Source of the DNA: a virus
Strand: one strand, 5' to 3'
Length of the DNA: 64,000 nucleotides
Virus record (IMG/VR): IMGVR_UViG_3300025030_000051
Location: 1-64,000 of that record
The notes under the pieces were generated by a model, which saw only the letters and a program-made list of their open reading frames with translations, was not told the origin of the DNA and searched no databases. Positions 58,003-64,000 of this stretch are shown piece by piece (the stretch's first letter is position 1; each line of letters opens with the position of its first letter). Position numbers and translations under genes: made by a program.

Positions 58003-59336
58003 TTATCTTCTCCAATCTTTTTCAATTTAGGCAAAACTGGTAAGGCAATATTTTCATTAGTACGTTTTAATTTTGGTAATGGAGGAAGTACTATATCTTT
58101 AGTTTCTGGAAACTTAGGGACGTTTTCTTCCATTATTTTATCTAATTCTTCTATCATTTTATCGAATGAAAACTTTTCTTTGTTTTGTTGAGCTAACAAC
58201 CTTGCGTTTGGTAAAAATGTTTGATATCTTTTCCAAACGTCTACCATAACTTGAGAGGCAAATGAATAGTTTATATTGAACCAACTAGAGTTTGGTTCAA
58301 TTACTCCATTCCAAACAGCAGAAGGATGAACCTGCTTAATTTCACCAGGTAACAATAATACTAATTCTTTCGGCAAAAAATCAACATGTCCAGACCATCC
58401 ACTGACCATAATAGGCTTTTCGCTTAAACTTGCTTCAAGCAGAGGCCTACCAAAGCCCTCTCCTTTTGTAAAGCTAACGTGTATTTTTATCTTAGAATGA
58501 TTATATAGTCCATTCATATCTTCAGAAGACAGATCGCCAAATAATAAATAAATATTTGGCAAATCACCCTTTATATCCTTTTTTATTGCTTCAATTTTTC
58601 TAATAGTATCAAGTCTGTCAATATAAGAAAATGTATTTCCAGTTTTTAATAATAAAGCAGGTTTATTAGGCTTATTTTTAAACGTTTCTAAAAATGTCTT
58701 AATCAACATTCCCACATCTTTTCTATCAGCTCCAAGTCCTCCTTGTAGCCAATGGCCTACAAATAAGAAAACAAAATCTTCTTTTATTTTATTTAATTCG
58801 TGCCTAATTTTAGTCTGAATATTTTCAGTTTTATAAAAAATAGAAGTATCAACACCCTCAAATAAAACATGAATTGGTTTAGTACAACTCAAATTACCAA
58901 TAACCTGCTTTGTAACATTATCTTGCTGAGTATATTTTGTATTAACAAAAACGTTCTTAGCAAAAATAGAAGGAACAATATTGAAGTTCATTCTGTTCAG
59001 TCCTTCAATCCAAGCTGGGGAACATATTGTCGTCTCAATACCGGCTGTAATGCCTATATTAAACATTGCTATTTGTTGAAACTCATTTGGAACTGATAGT
59101 TGTATAGAAATTTCTGGTTTTTTTGGTAAATTAGGAGTTGGAATTATTTTAGATATAATTTCATCATCAATGCCCTTTTTTAAAGCAGACCTGGGGAGTG
59201 TTCCCCAACGAATAGATAAAATTTTAATATCATATTTATCTATTTTTAAAAGAGAATTAACTATTGATTTAGAATGTTCGCCATAACCTGAACGGGAATC
59301 AACAGGACCAATAAACAATAAAGTTGGTTTACTCAT
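57999..59336 (-). CDS. family 4 glycosyltransferase (GT-B), 445 aa
   Basis: LLFIGPVDSRSGYGEHSKSI binds the acceptor side. The donor domain holds FLFVGHWLQGGLGADRKDVG, KTGNTFSYIDRLDT and the EX7E motif in EGFGRPLLEASLSEKPIMVS. The C-terminus carries two PLPKLK-type repeats (PPLPKLKR, PVLPKLKK) that may be a tether. It is encoded directly after a second GT4, suggesting successive sugar additions. Confidence 0.8.
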   Translation of the reverse strand: MSKPTLLFIGPVDSRSGYGEHSKSIVNSLLKIDKYDIKILSIRWGTLPRSALKKGIDDEIISKIIPTPNLPKKPEISIQLSVPNEFQQIAMFNIGITAGIETTICSPAWIEGLNRMNFNIVPSIFAKNVFVNTKYTQQDNVTKQVIGNLSCTKPIHVLFEGVDTSIFYKTENIQTKIRHELNKIKEDFVFLFVGHWLQGGLGADRKDVGMLIKTFLETFKNKPNKPALLLKTGNTFSYIDRLDTIRKIEAIKKDIKGDLPNIYLLFGDLSSEDMNGLYNHSKIKIHVSFTKGEGFGRPLLEASLSEKPIMVSGWSGHVDFLPKELVLLLPGEIKQVHPSAVWNGVIEPNSSWFNINYSFASQVMVDVWKRYQTFLPNARLLAQQNKEKFSFDKMIEELDKIMEENVPKFPETKDIVLPPLPKLKRTNENIALPVLPKLKKIGEDK

Positions 59337-59436
59337 TATTAATTCCAGTCAAGAAAAATTTTTGTCTAATTCGCAAAAAATCACATTTTAAAAATTTTTT
59401 TATTTCATTTTGTCGCCTAACATCTAATATTTTCAT
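59329..59436 (-). CDS. possible very small protein, 35 aa
   Basis: MKILDVRRQNEIKKFLKCDF LRIRQKFFLTGI, basic. It overlaps the GT4 start by 8 bases. Size makes it uncertain. Confidence 0.35.
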   Translation of the reverse strand: MKILDVRRQNEIKKFLKCDFLRIRQKFFLTGINNE

Positions 59437-59437
59437 T

Positions 59438-59509
59438 TTAATCTCTAACTAAAATTGACTGTTTTTCATACAATTTTAATAATGTATTGTCAAAAATATT
59501 TCTATTCAT
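59438..59509 (-). CDS. possible very small protein, 23 aa
   Basis: MNRNIFDNTLLKLYEKQSIL is set between two other tiny ORFs with start/stop contacts. It may be translated, but there is little evidence beyond placement. Confidence 0.25.
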   Translation of the reverse strand: MNRNIFDNTLLKLYEKQSILVRD

Positions 59510-59670
59510 TAGACTCCATTATTTATCATATACTGCATTATAAATGAATATATTCTATTCTTAAAAATAATACTTTTATATTCTTCAAGAAATAATTTAG
59601 CAATAAAATTTAATTTAAAAGAAATGTTTTCATTTATACTATTTAATAATTGTTTTCTTAGTAACATCAT
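59509..59670 (-). CDS. small protein, 53 aa
   Basis: MMLLRKQLLNSINENISFKL ... RIYSFIMQYMINNGV. The ATG overlaps the upstream GT4 stop. Hydrophobic-basic, no recognised family. Confidence 0.45.
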   Translation of the reverse strand: MMLLRKQLLNSINENISFKLNFIAKLFLEEYKSIIFKNRIYSFIMQYMINNGV

Positions 59671-60995
59671 ATATGTATCAACTCATATCTTTCTCTCGGT
59701 TTAAATTCTTCAAAGCACCTTTCCATATCCTGAATAAATCTTCTGCACATTTCAGATGCCTCCATACCTACTTCTTTTTTGAGCATAAATTCCCTTCCCA
59801 ATAAACCGTATTCCTTTCTCTTTTCATATCCTAAATTATACAGATATAATAGTCCTTCAGCTGCATCTTCCCATTTTGCCCTATCGTCAAAAATATATGG
59901 AGTTGGTGGTGAACCAACTAAACCCCTTGCTGCTGGGAATAATGGAAAAGCCCACTTACCACATTTTTTGAATCTACCATCATGATTACTACCCCATTTC
60001 TTGTCAAACTTAATTGGATTCCCTTCATCATCTACAAATCCCATCTGATCTTGAAGTCCACCAGTAACTGTTGCTAAAATAGGAGTTCCACTCATTAATG
60101 ATTCCGCTGTTGCTAGACCAAACCCTTCAGCACTTGCTAAGTTTATCGTAACATCAGAAATGTTATATAAATAGTTCAATTGAAACGATGGTAATCTTGC
60201 ATCATAATAAATAATATCATAATCCTTACACAATTCATTACCGACCTCTGGTAAATCTGTTCCGTTAGGATCAACTAATTGAGTATGCATTATCAACACG
60301 CATTTTTTTGCATTTTCTTTTGATAATTGATCACAAAACAATTTAAATGCCAAAATTACATCACCTGGAGATTTTCTTTTAATATTTCTATTATTATATA
60401 AAATTATAAAATTATAATCTTTATCACCAAAAATATCTTTCCTATATTTAATCATCCCTTCGTAATCATTCTTTAATTCCTTAACTCCATTGTTATCAAA
60501 TTCACGAACAATTCCTTGCTCTAATTCTGTAATTGGAAAATGGTTTTTTGAATTAATACCGTGTGGGATATAAGTAATTATTCTTTTGTCTGAACCTAAA
60601 ACATTATTAACAATATTTTCAGTCTGTTTACTGATACACATTAATAGATCACATCCCTGATAATAGGAACGATTATAAGTTGGATTGGGAACGTTATCCC
60701 AAACTGTATAAAAAAACAATGGTATTTTTTGTCTTATTTCGTGTTCCATATTAAACATCCAAATAAACTGTCGCGGATCTGTATACATCATTACTGCATC
60801 AATATTTAATTCTTCAATTAACGAACGAATTAAATCTGGATCTCCATAACCATCATTTGGTTGAATGACAACCTTTGCATCTGTTATTCCTAATGTAGCA
60901 TTTACATCTTGAGAAACATCTATACGTTTACCTTTATCTGGATGATTTATGGCAGCGCCAATTTGAAAAAAATTAAACCTATGAGCTGTACCCAT
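59667..60995 (-). CDS. family 4 glycosyltransferase (GT-B), 442 aa, N-terminus cut off by TAG
   Basis: The ORF from MGTAHRFNFFQIGAAINHPD contains most of a GT-B enzyme: FYTVWDNVPNPTYN, CDLLMCISKQTENIV, the donor segment FIILYNNRNIKRKSPGDVIL and the EX7E motif in SAEGFGLATAESLMSGTPIL. Homologues I recall begin about 50 residues earlier with 'xxLLxSDDLRxxSGVGxxSKEIV'. That part is present upstream in frame but is separated by a TAG at 61041-61043. The internal ATG has only a weak ribosome site. Confidence 0.75.
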   Translation of the reverse strand: MGTAHRFNFFQIGAAINHPDKGKRIDVSQDVNATLGITDAKVVIQPNDGYGDPDLIRSLIEELNIDAVMMYTDPRQFIWMFNMEHEIRQKIPLFFYTVWDNVPNPTYNRSYYQGCDLLMCISKQTENIVNNVLGSDKRIITYIPHGINSKNHFPITELEQGIVREFDNNGVKELKNDYEGMIKYRKDIFGDKDYNFIILYNNRNIKRKSPGDVILAFKLFCDQLSKENAKKCVLIMHTQLVDPNGTDLPEVGNELCKDYDIIYYDARLPSFQLNYLYNISDVTINLASAEGFGLATAESLMSGTPILATVTGGLQDQMGFVDDEGNPIKFDKKWGSNHDGRFKKCGKWAFPLFPAARGLVGSPPTPYIFDDRAKWEDAAEGLLYLYNLGYEKRKEYGLLGREFMLKKEVGMEASEMCRRFIQDMERCFEEFKPRERYELIHI

Positions 60996-61145
60996 TACAA
61001 TTTCTTTTGATACTACACCTACACCTGATGATAATCTTAGCTATAGGTCATCTGATAATAGAAGAATATTTTTACGATCTTTTTGTTGAACGTATTCATA
61101 TTCATTTATTATCAAACGACCTATAGTACCTCCATTCTCTATCAT
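60996..61145 (-). pseudogene. in-frame N-terminal part of the GT4 gene, interrupted by amber
   Basis: A strong GGAG and ATG at 61145 start MIENGGTIGRLIINEYEYVQ, then KNILLLSDDL, TAG CTA, RLSSGVGVVSKEIV and on into MGTAHRF. The expected SDDLR is split by a 6-base insertion (TAGCTA). Without it the gene would be one open frame of about 490 codons. Confidence 0.65.
61041..61126 (-). repeat. 18-bp inverted repeat ending at the amber codon
   Basis: Bases 61041-61058 and 61109-61126 pair over 18 bases in the minus-strand RNA (16 Watson-Crick, 2 G-U). The TAG occupies the last three bases of the 3' arm. The loop is 50 bases of coding sequence. Confidence 0.75.
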
Positions 61146-61293
61146 TTTTTACTCCAATATAAATTGTTATAAACACTTTTTTGATTATCAAAAATCATCG
61201 AATAGTTATAACCATTATTTATTACACCTTATTTTTTAAGTAATAAATTTTTTTCATTTTTATTAAAAGTCCACATTGATTTGACTTCTACAA

Positions 61294-61494
61294 TTAAATC
61301 ATATTATTTAATGCATCATCTATCAGTTTTTCCAACATATCATCATAAGTAAAAAAAATATCATGTGGTCCAGTTCCATGTAAGTTAGATATTAATTGAC
61401 AAAGTCTGATATCATATTGTTTTTCATATAATTTTAAAAGTTTTTCAATTAAACGTTTTTTATCTTCTGGATCTCTATAATTTATATATTTCAT
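61294..61494 (-). CDS. DUF1040/YihD-like small protein, 66 aa
   Basis: YRDPEDKKRLIEKLLKLYEK, DIRLCQLISNLHG and DIFFTYDDMLEKLIDDAL match the small helical family 'DPxRI..iL..L...W...PDLRLGQLI.N....DiFY.eDdeLl'. Function unknown. ATG start. Confidence 0.65.
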   Translation of the reverse strand: MKYINYRDPEDKKRLIEKLLKLYEKQYDIRLCQLISNLHGTGPHDIFFTYDDMLEKLIDDALNNMI

Positions 61495-61676
61495 AATAAA
61501 CTTCCGCTTATTTGTAAATAATTTATTTTATTAACAATTTTATCCCTAAATTGAGATTCACTTAGAAAAAATTTTATACAAGTATCAACAAAATTTGTCA
61601 AATTAATCTTATTATTAAAACAATCAACTTTAAATTCTTTGTATTGACTTTCTTCTAAATTTATAGATGTAAGCAA
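61491..61676 (-). CDS. ribbon-helix-helix protein, 61 aa
   Basis: SINLEESQYKEFKVDCFNNK then INLTNFVDTCIKFFLSESQF give strand-helix-helix as in CopG-type repressors. Start is TTG. Stop overlaps the next start by 4 bases. Possibly a phage regulator. Confidence 0.55.
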   Translation of the reverse strand: MLTSINLEESQYKEFKVDCFNNKINLTNFVDTCIKFFLSESQFRDKIVNKINYLQISGSLL

Positions 61677-61686
61677 AATAGACCCA

Positions 61687-61845
61687 TTATTTCTTTAATG
61701 AATTAAGAAGTTCTTTTTTAACATATATGACTATAGAAGAATAAATATTTCCCCCAAGCCCAAGCGCATAATCAAAACCTTCAATTTCAGAACAAAGATT
61801 GAAAATTTTCTTGTAAATGTACCAGGTAATTTGTTTTTTATTCAC
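61687..61845 (-). CDS. hypothetical protein, 52 aa
   Basis: GTG start; NKKQITWYIYKKIFNLCSEI EGFDYALGLGGNIYSS. Protein-like with a Gly-rich turn. No family is recognised. Confidence 0.45.
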   Translation of the reverse strand: MNKKQITWYIYKKIFNLCSEIEGFDYALGLGGNIYSSIVIYVKKELLNSLKK

Positions 61846-61913
61846 TTATGATATAAATATAATGAAAATTTCATTTAATTTTTTGTTACTCAATTTTTCA
61901 ACTTTGACACTTT

Positions 61914-62303
61914 TTAACATATAATAATTTCTTTATTCAACTTATTAGCCATTTCTATTAAAATATGTTTCTTGTCTTCATTGTTTTCTATAAAGAATAC
62001 TATCTTCTCACAGTACTTTATATAGTTGTTATAAGTAGCGAATATATGTTTTTTACTGAATTTTTTACCAAATTTATATCTTTCTTCGGCACAATAACTG
62101 TTCCAGTGTTTATAATATGGAATAAATTCTTTATAATTTAATTCAAAATTCAAAGAAAATTTTTTGACAAACTTATCTGTTCCGTTTTCATTATCTAAAC
62201 CTACTATTTCAGTTTCTGGATGTTCCTTTTTTATCTTCCACAATAGATCCTGTATCTTTAGCTTTTGAGTGAAAAATTTGCTTCCTGTAATTCCTATTTT
62301 CAT
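61914..62303 (-). CDS. SLOG-like (YpsA/DprA-related) protein, 129 aa
   Basis: KIGITGSKFFTQKLKIQDLL and IVGLDNENGTDKFVKKFSLN, with FIPYYKHWNSYCAEE, follow a phage group of the SLOG/Rossmann fold ('LTGSR...GaD.fVKkfAlelg..Y.Ef.P.h..WN'). Such proteins bind nucleotides. The role is unknown. ATG with GGAAAAGG upstream. Confidence 0.65.
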   Translation of the reverse strand: MKIGITGSKFFTQKLKIQDLLWKIKKEHPETEIVGLDNENGTDKFVKKFSLNFELNYKEFIPYYKHWNSYCAEERYKFGKKFSKKHIFATYNNYIKYCEKIVFFIENNEDKKHILIEMANKLNKEIIIC

Positions 62304-62661
62304 CCTTTTCCAAGCTTGATTTAATTAAATTGTAAAATTGAAATACTGAATTAATAAATGAATTTGAGTCATCATAATATATTTTAAACCTGCACGGATT
62401 ATTATAATTCTTTATCGATATGTCAGCAAAAAAATGGATGTTTAATAATGGCTTATCGTGTAAGGTTATATTTCTTTTTTTACACATGTTTAAAATTTCT
62501 TCAATTTTAACCTTATCTTTTATATCATGCCATAAAAAGAATTCTAATACAATATTCTTATGCAAATTTGAAAAATACTCTATGGAATTAAAAAAAGTGT
62601 CTAAATCAGGCAGTGTATATTCTGACAACTGTATTCTAACATTAAAATGGTTTTTTTTCAA
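62209..62661 (-). CDS. hypothetical protein, up to 150 aa
   Basis: TTG start; FNVRIQLSEYTLPDLDTFFN, FFLWHDIKDKVKIEEIL and CRFKIYYDDSNSFINSVF. The last 30 residues run out of frame through the start of the SLOG-like gene (95-base overlap), so the natural C-terminus may be altered. Confidence 0.5.
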   Translation of the reverse strand: MKKNHFNVRIQLSEYTLPDLDTFFNSIEYFSNLHKNIVLEFFLWHDIKDKVKIEEILNMCKKRNITLHDKPLLNIHFFADISIKNYNNPCRFKIYYDDSNSFINSVFQFYNLIKSSLEKDENRNYRKQIFHSKAKDTGSIVEDKKGTSRN

Positions 62662-62663
62662 AA

Positions 62664-62822
62664 TTATTTAAAAAATCTTTTAATTATTAATTCAACTAAT
62701 TCTAATTTTTGTTTTGTTATTAACATAATTGTACTATTTTTAGCACTTTCTTTCACATCAAAGAATTTTTTGTTTAAATGTTCAAGCGCTTTGTTTAATA
62801 TTATTCTATCTTTTTTAATCAT
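62664..62822 (-). CDS. hypothetical protein, 52 aa
   Basis: MIKKDRIILNKALEHLNKKF ... MLITKQKLELVELIIKRF. ATGA overlap with the nuclease gene upstream. Helical, no recognised family. Confidence 0.5.
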   Translation of the reverse strand: MIKKDRIILNKALEHLNKKFFDVKESAKNSTIMLITKQKLELVELIIKRFFK

Positions 62823-63685
62823 ATTTCATTCATACCAACACTACACAAATCTTTTTTATTTTTAAATGGACAATAAAAACAATTACGTTTTGATGGATTA
62901 GCTTTATAATCAAAATTTAAGTTATAGTTTCCATTACTATCAAACACGTTATCAACAAAATCAATTAATTCTTTACCAACTTTATTTATTATTCTATCTC
63001 CAGATGGTGGCACAAATCTTTGAACCCTTTTAACTTCATAATCTTGACTTTTGAAAATTTTCTGCTTGAATATCAAAAATTCAACTTTTATTTTGTCTAA
63101 ATCAATATTATTTTGCTCAGCATAGAATTTCTTATATAGTTGCAATTGGGCTCTTTTCATCAAGTCTTTCTTGGCATTTTCTTTCCAGCCTCTATAAGAT
63201 TTCTTAAAATCGTATAAAACATAAGTATTAGAATCAATATGCTTTACAGCACAATCTATTCTTCCTATAAAATTTATATTTGATTTTATTGGTATAGATA
63301 TTTCTATTTCACAACCCAAGAACTCATAGCCCTTTTTTAAGAAATAATCACTTCTTTTTTTCTTAAACCATTCTAAAATTTTAATTCCATCTTTATAGAA
63401 TTCCATCATCTGATCTTTTGATGTAAAATCACCGTACTCAGAATATTGATTAAATATCTCTGACATTTTGTTTAATAAAATTTCGTTAAGATTTAGCTCG
63501 TTAGCAGTCTTTTCACTTTTTTCATAAAAATCAATTAAATATGTTTGTAGTGTATCATTTAATGCTGAGCCAAACAGTGAATGAATATTTACATCTTTTA
63601 CTTTATGTCTATCTATATATAATAACTTCCACTGTAATTGACAGTTTGTAAATACACTAAACTGTGAAAATGAAACGTGCTTCAT
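62819..63685 (-). CDS. Cas4/RecB-like PD-(D/E)XK nuclease, 288 aa
   Basis: SFSQFSVFTNCQLQWKLLYI holds the first Cys of a possible Fe-S site. NFIGRIDCAV and YVLYDFKKSYRGW are motifs II and III (D...DxK), and AQLQLYKKFY is the QxxxY helix. The end has a Cys cluster (NCFYCPFKNKKDLC) completing a Cas4/AddB-like 4Fe-4S cluster. It is likely a single-strand exonuclease used in recombination. Confidence 0.8.
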   Translation of the reverse strand: MKHVSFSQFSVFTNCQLQWKLLYIDRHKVKDVNIHSLFGSALNDTLQTYLIDFYEKSEKTANELNLNEILLNKMSEIFNQYSEYGDFTSKDQMMEFYKDGIKILEWFKKKRSDYFLKKGYEFLGCEIEISIPIKSNINFIGRIDCAVKHIDSNTYVLYDFKKSYRGWKENAKKDLMKRAQLQLYKKFYAEQNNIDLDKIKVEFLIFKQKIFKSQDYEVKRVQRFVPPSGDRIINKVGKELIDFVDNVFDSNGNYNLNFDYKANPSKRNCFYCPFKNKKDLCSVGMNEI

Positions 63686-63744
63686 TGTATTAATGCCCCA
63701 TTAAAAAATATTCATTTCTAGTTATATATCTGATTTATATATTG

Positions 63745-63840
63745 TCATAATTTACTGTTAACATATAAAATTAAATCTTCTAAATCTTCTTTTCTTTCAA
63801 CTATCTTTTTTCTATATGATTTTAATTCTTTTTTACTCAT
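63745..63840 (-). CDS. small protein paralogous to 56892-57152, 31 aa or truncated
   Basis: MSKKELKSYRKKIVERKEDL EDLILYVNSKL matches the end of the earlier gene (MNKKQLKIYKNKIVKRKEEL). Upstream, the same frame reads NFNFIDN after a TAG, paralleling SLNFMFIDR of the longer paralogue, so this copy may be 5'-truncated. Confidence 0.45.
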   Translation of the reverse strand: MSKKELKSYRKKIVERKEDLEDLILYVNSKL

Positions 63841-63853
63841 ATTGTCTATAAAA

Positions 63854-63957
63854 TTAAAGTTTGTCTAATAGATTTGTTCCATAACAATTCCAATTTTCTT
63901 TAGAACAGTCTTCTTTTAATTTTTCTATTCTTTTTAAACTTATTAGTTTTTTTCCAT
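63854..63957 (-). pseudogene. frameshifted small gene
   Basis: ATG GAA AAA AAC stops at once. Shifting one base in the A7 run gives LISLKRIEKLKEDCSKENWN CYGTNLLDKL. Phage proteins with 'L..L...NWDGYGA' are similar. It ends early at a TAA. Confidence 0.4.
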
Positions 63958-63969
63958 TAAAACTTCAAC

Positions 63970-64000
63970 TTAAATATCTTCTTCTTTATAAATTACAAGT
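63970..64000 (-). CDS. C-terminal end of a gene entering from the right edge
   Basis: The minus strand reads LVIYKEEDI and a TAA. Only nine codons are visible, so identity is unknown. Confidence 0.3.
   Translation of the reverse strand, partial: LVIYKEEDI

Noticed and set aside
1-64000. Genome-wide TAG-to-Gln recoding, suggested by in-frame TAGs.
   Set aside because: Long genes are uninterrupted and several conserved proteins end exactly at TAG, so the standard code is more likely.

Overview
This 64 kb window is very AT-rich, gene-dense and read almost entirely from the minus strand. Genes are short, abut or overlap by a few bases (often ATGA), and are interspersed with free-standing homing-type nucleases. 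Many small proteins resemble hypothetical proteins of large tailed phages. I see no ribosomal, central-metabolism or replication-housekeeping genes. I read it as part of a large (probably jumbo) tailed phage genome. Shine-Dalgarno motifs (GGAG, AAGG) are common, which argues against a typical Bacteroidota host. A lipobox-bearing lipoprotein (11689-12444) is at least compatible with a host that has an outer membrane. The genetic code looks standard, because long genes are intact and TAA, TGA and TAG all occur as stops. No virion structural module is visible.

Layout in plus coordinates (transcription runs right to left). 1-8.9 kb: the start of an AAA ATPase, small unknown genes, a decayed duplication, a DUF6745 gene beside a separate tandem 12-bp-repeat ORF, and an HNH-like protein. 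8.9-18.8 kb: a heptose-phosphate-type sugar kinase, the first zinc-finger nuclease with its ribbon-helix-helix partner, a lipoprotein, small membrane proteins, a phosphoesterase, a structured RNA candidate and many very small genes. 18.8-20.7 kb: a degraded stretch with one good tRNA, one aberrant tRNA-like element, one tRNA 3' fragment and several frameshifted genes. 20.7-61.1 kb: a long accessory island of sugar and glycan genes. It holds GDP-mannose 4,6-dehydratase, two DegT-type aminotransferases, an NAD-dependent epimerase, a Gfo/Idh/MocA oxidoreductase, a NodU/TobZ-type carbamoyltransferase, two hexapeptide acyltransferases, a cupin, GT2, GT4, GT10, CgeB-like and other glycosyltransferases, and several SAM methyltransferases. 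Thioredoxin, a ClpP-like protease, an AAA ATPase, a DNA adenine methylase and a frameshift-hidden tyrosine phosphatase sit within it. 61.1-64 kb: small genes, a SLOG-like protein and a Cas4/RecB-like nuclease.

The sugar genes could together build and attach modified (deoxy, amino, acylated, methylated, carbamoylated) sugars, either on the virion or on host surface glycans. That is inference from gene content. The most distinctive observations are these: four related zinc-ribbon/Vsr-like nucleases embedded among the sugar genes, two of them preceded by an overlapping ribbon-helix-helix gene that carries the nuclease's ribosome-binding site; a methyltransferase fused in frame to an HNH homing-endonuclease-like module; an amber codon lying exactly at the edge of an 18-bp hairpin in a conserved GT4 gene; a DUF6745 gene whose NQVx repeats sit in a separate ORF; and a recurrent promoter-like sequence.

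Caveat: about ten short genes carry single-base frameshifts, often in A-runs. They may be sequencing or assembly errors rather than true decay, and I could not test this.
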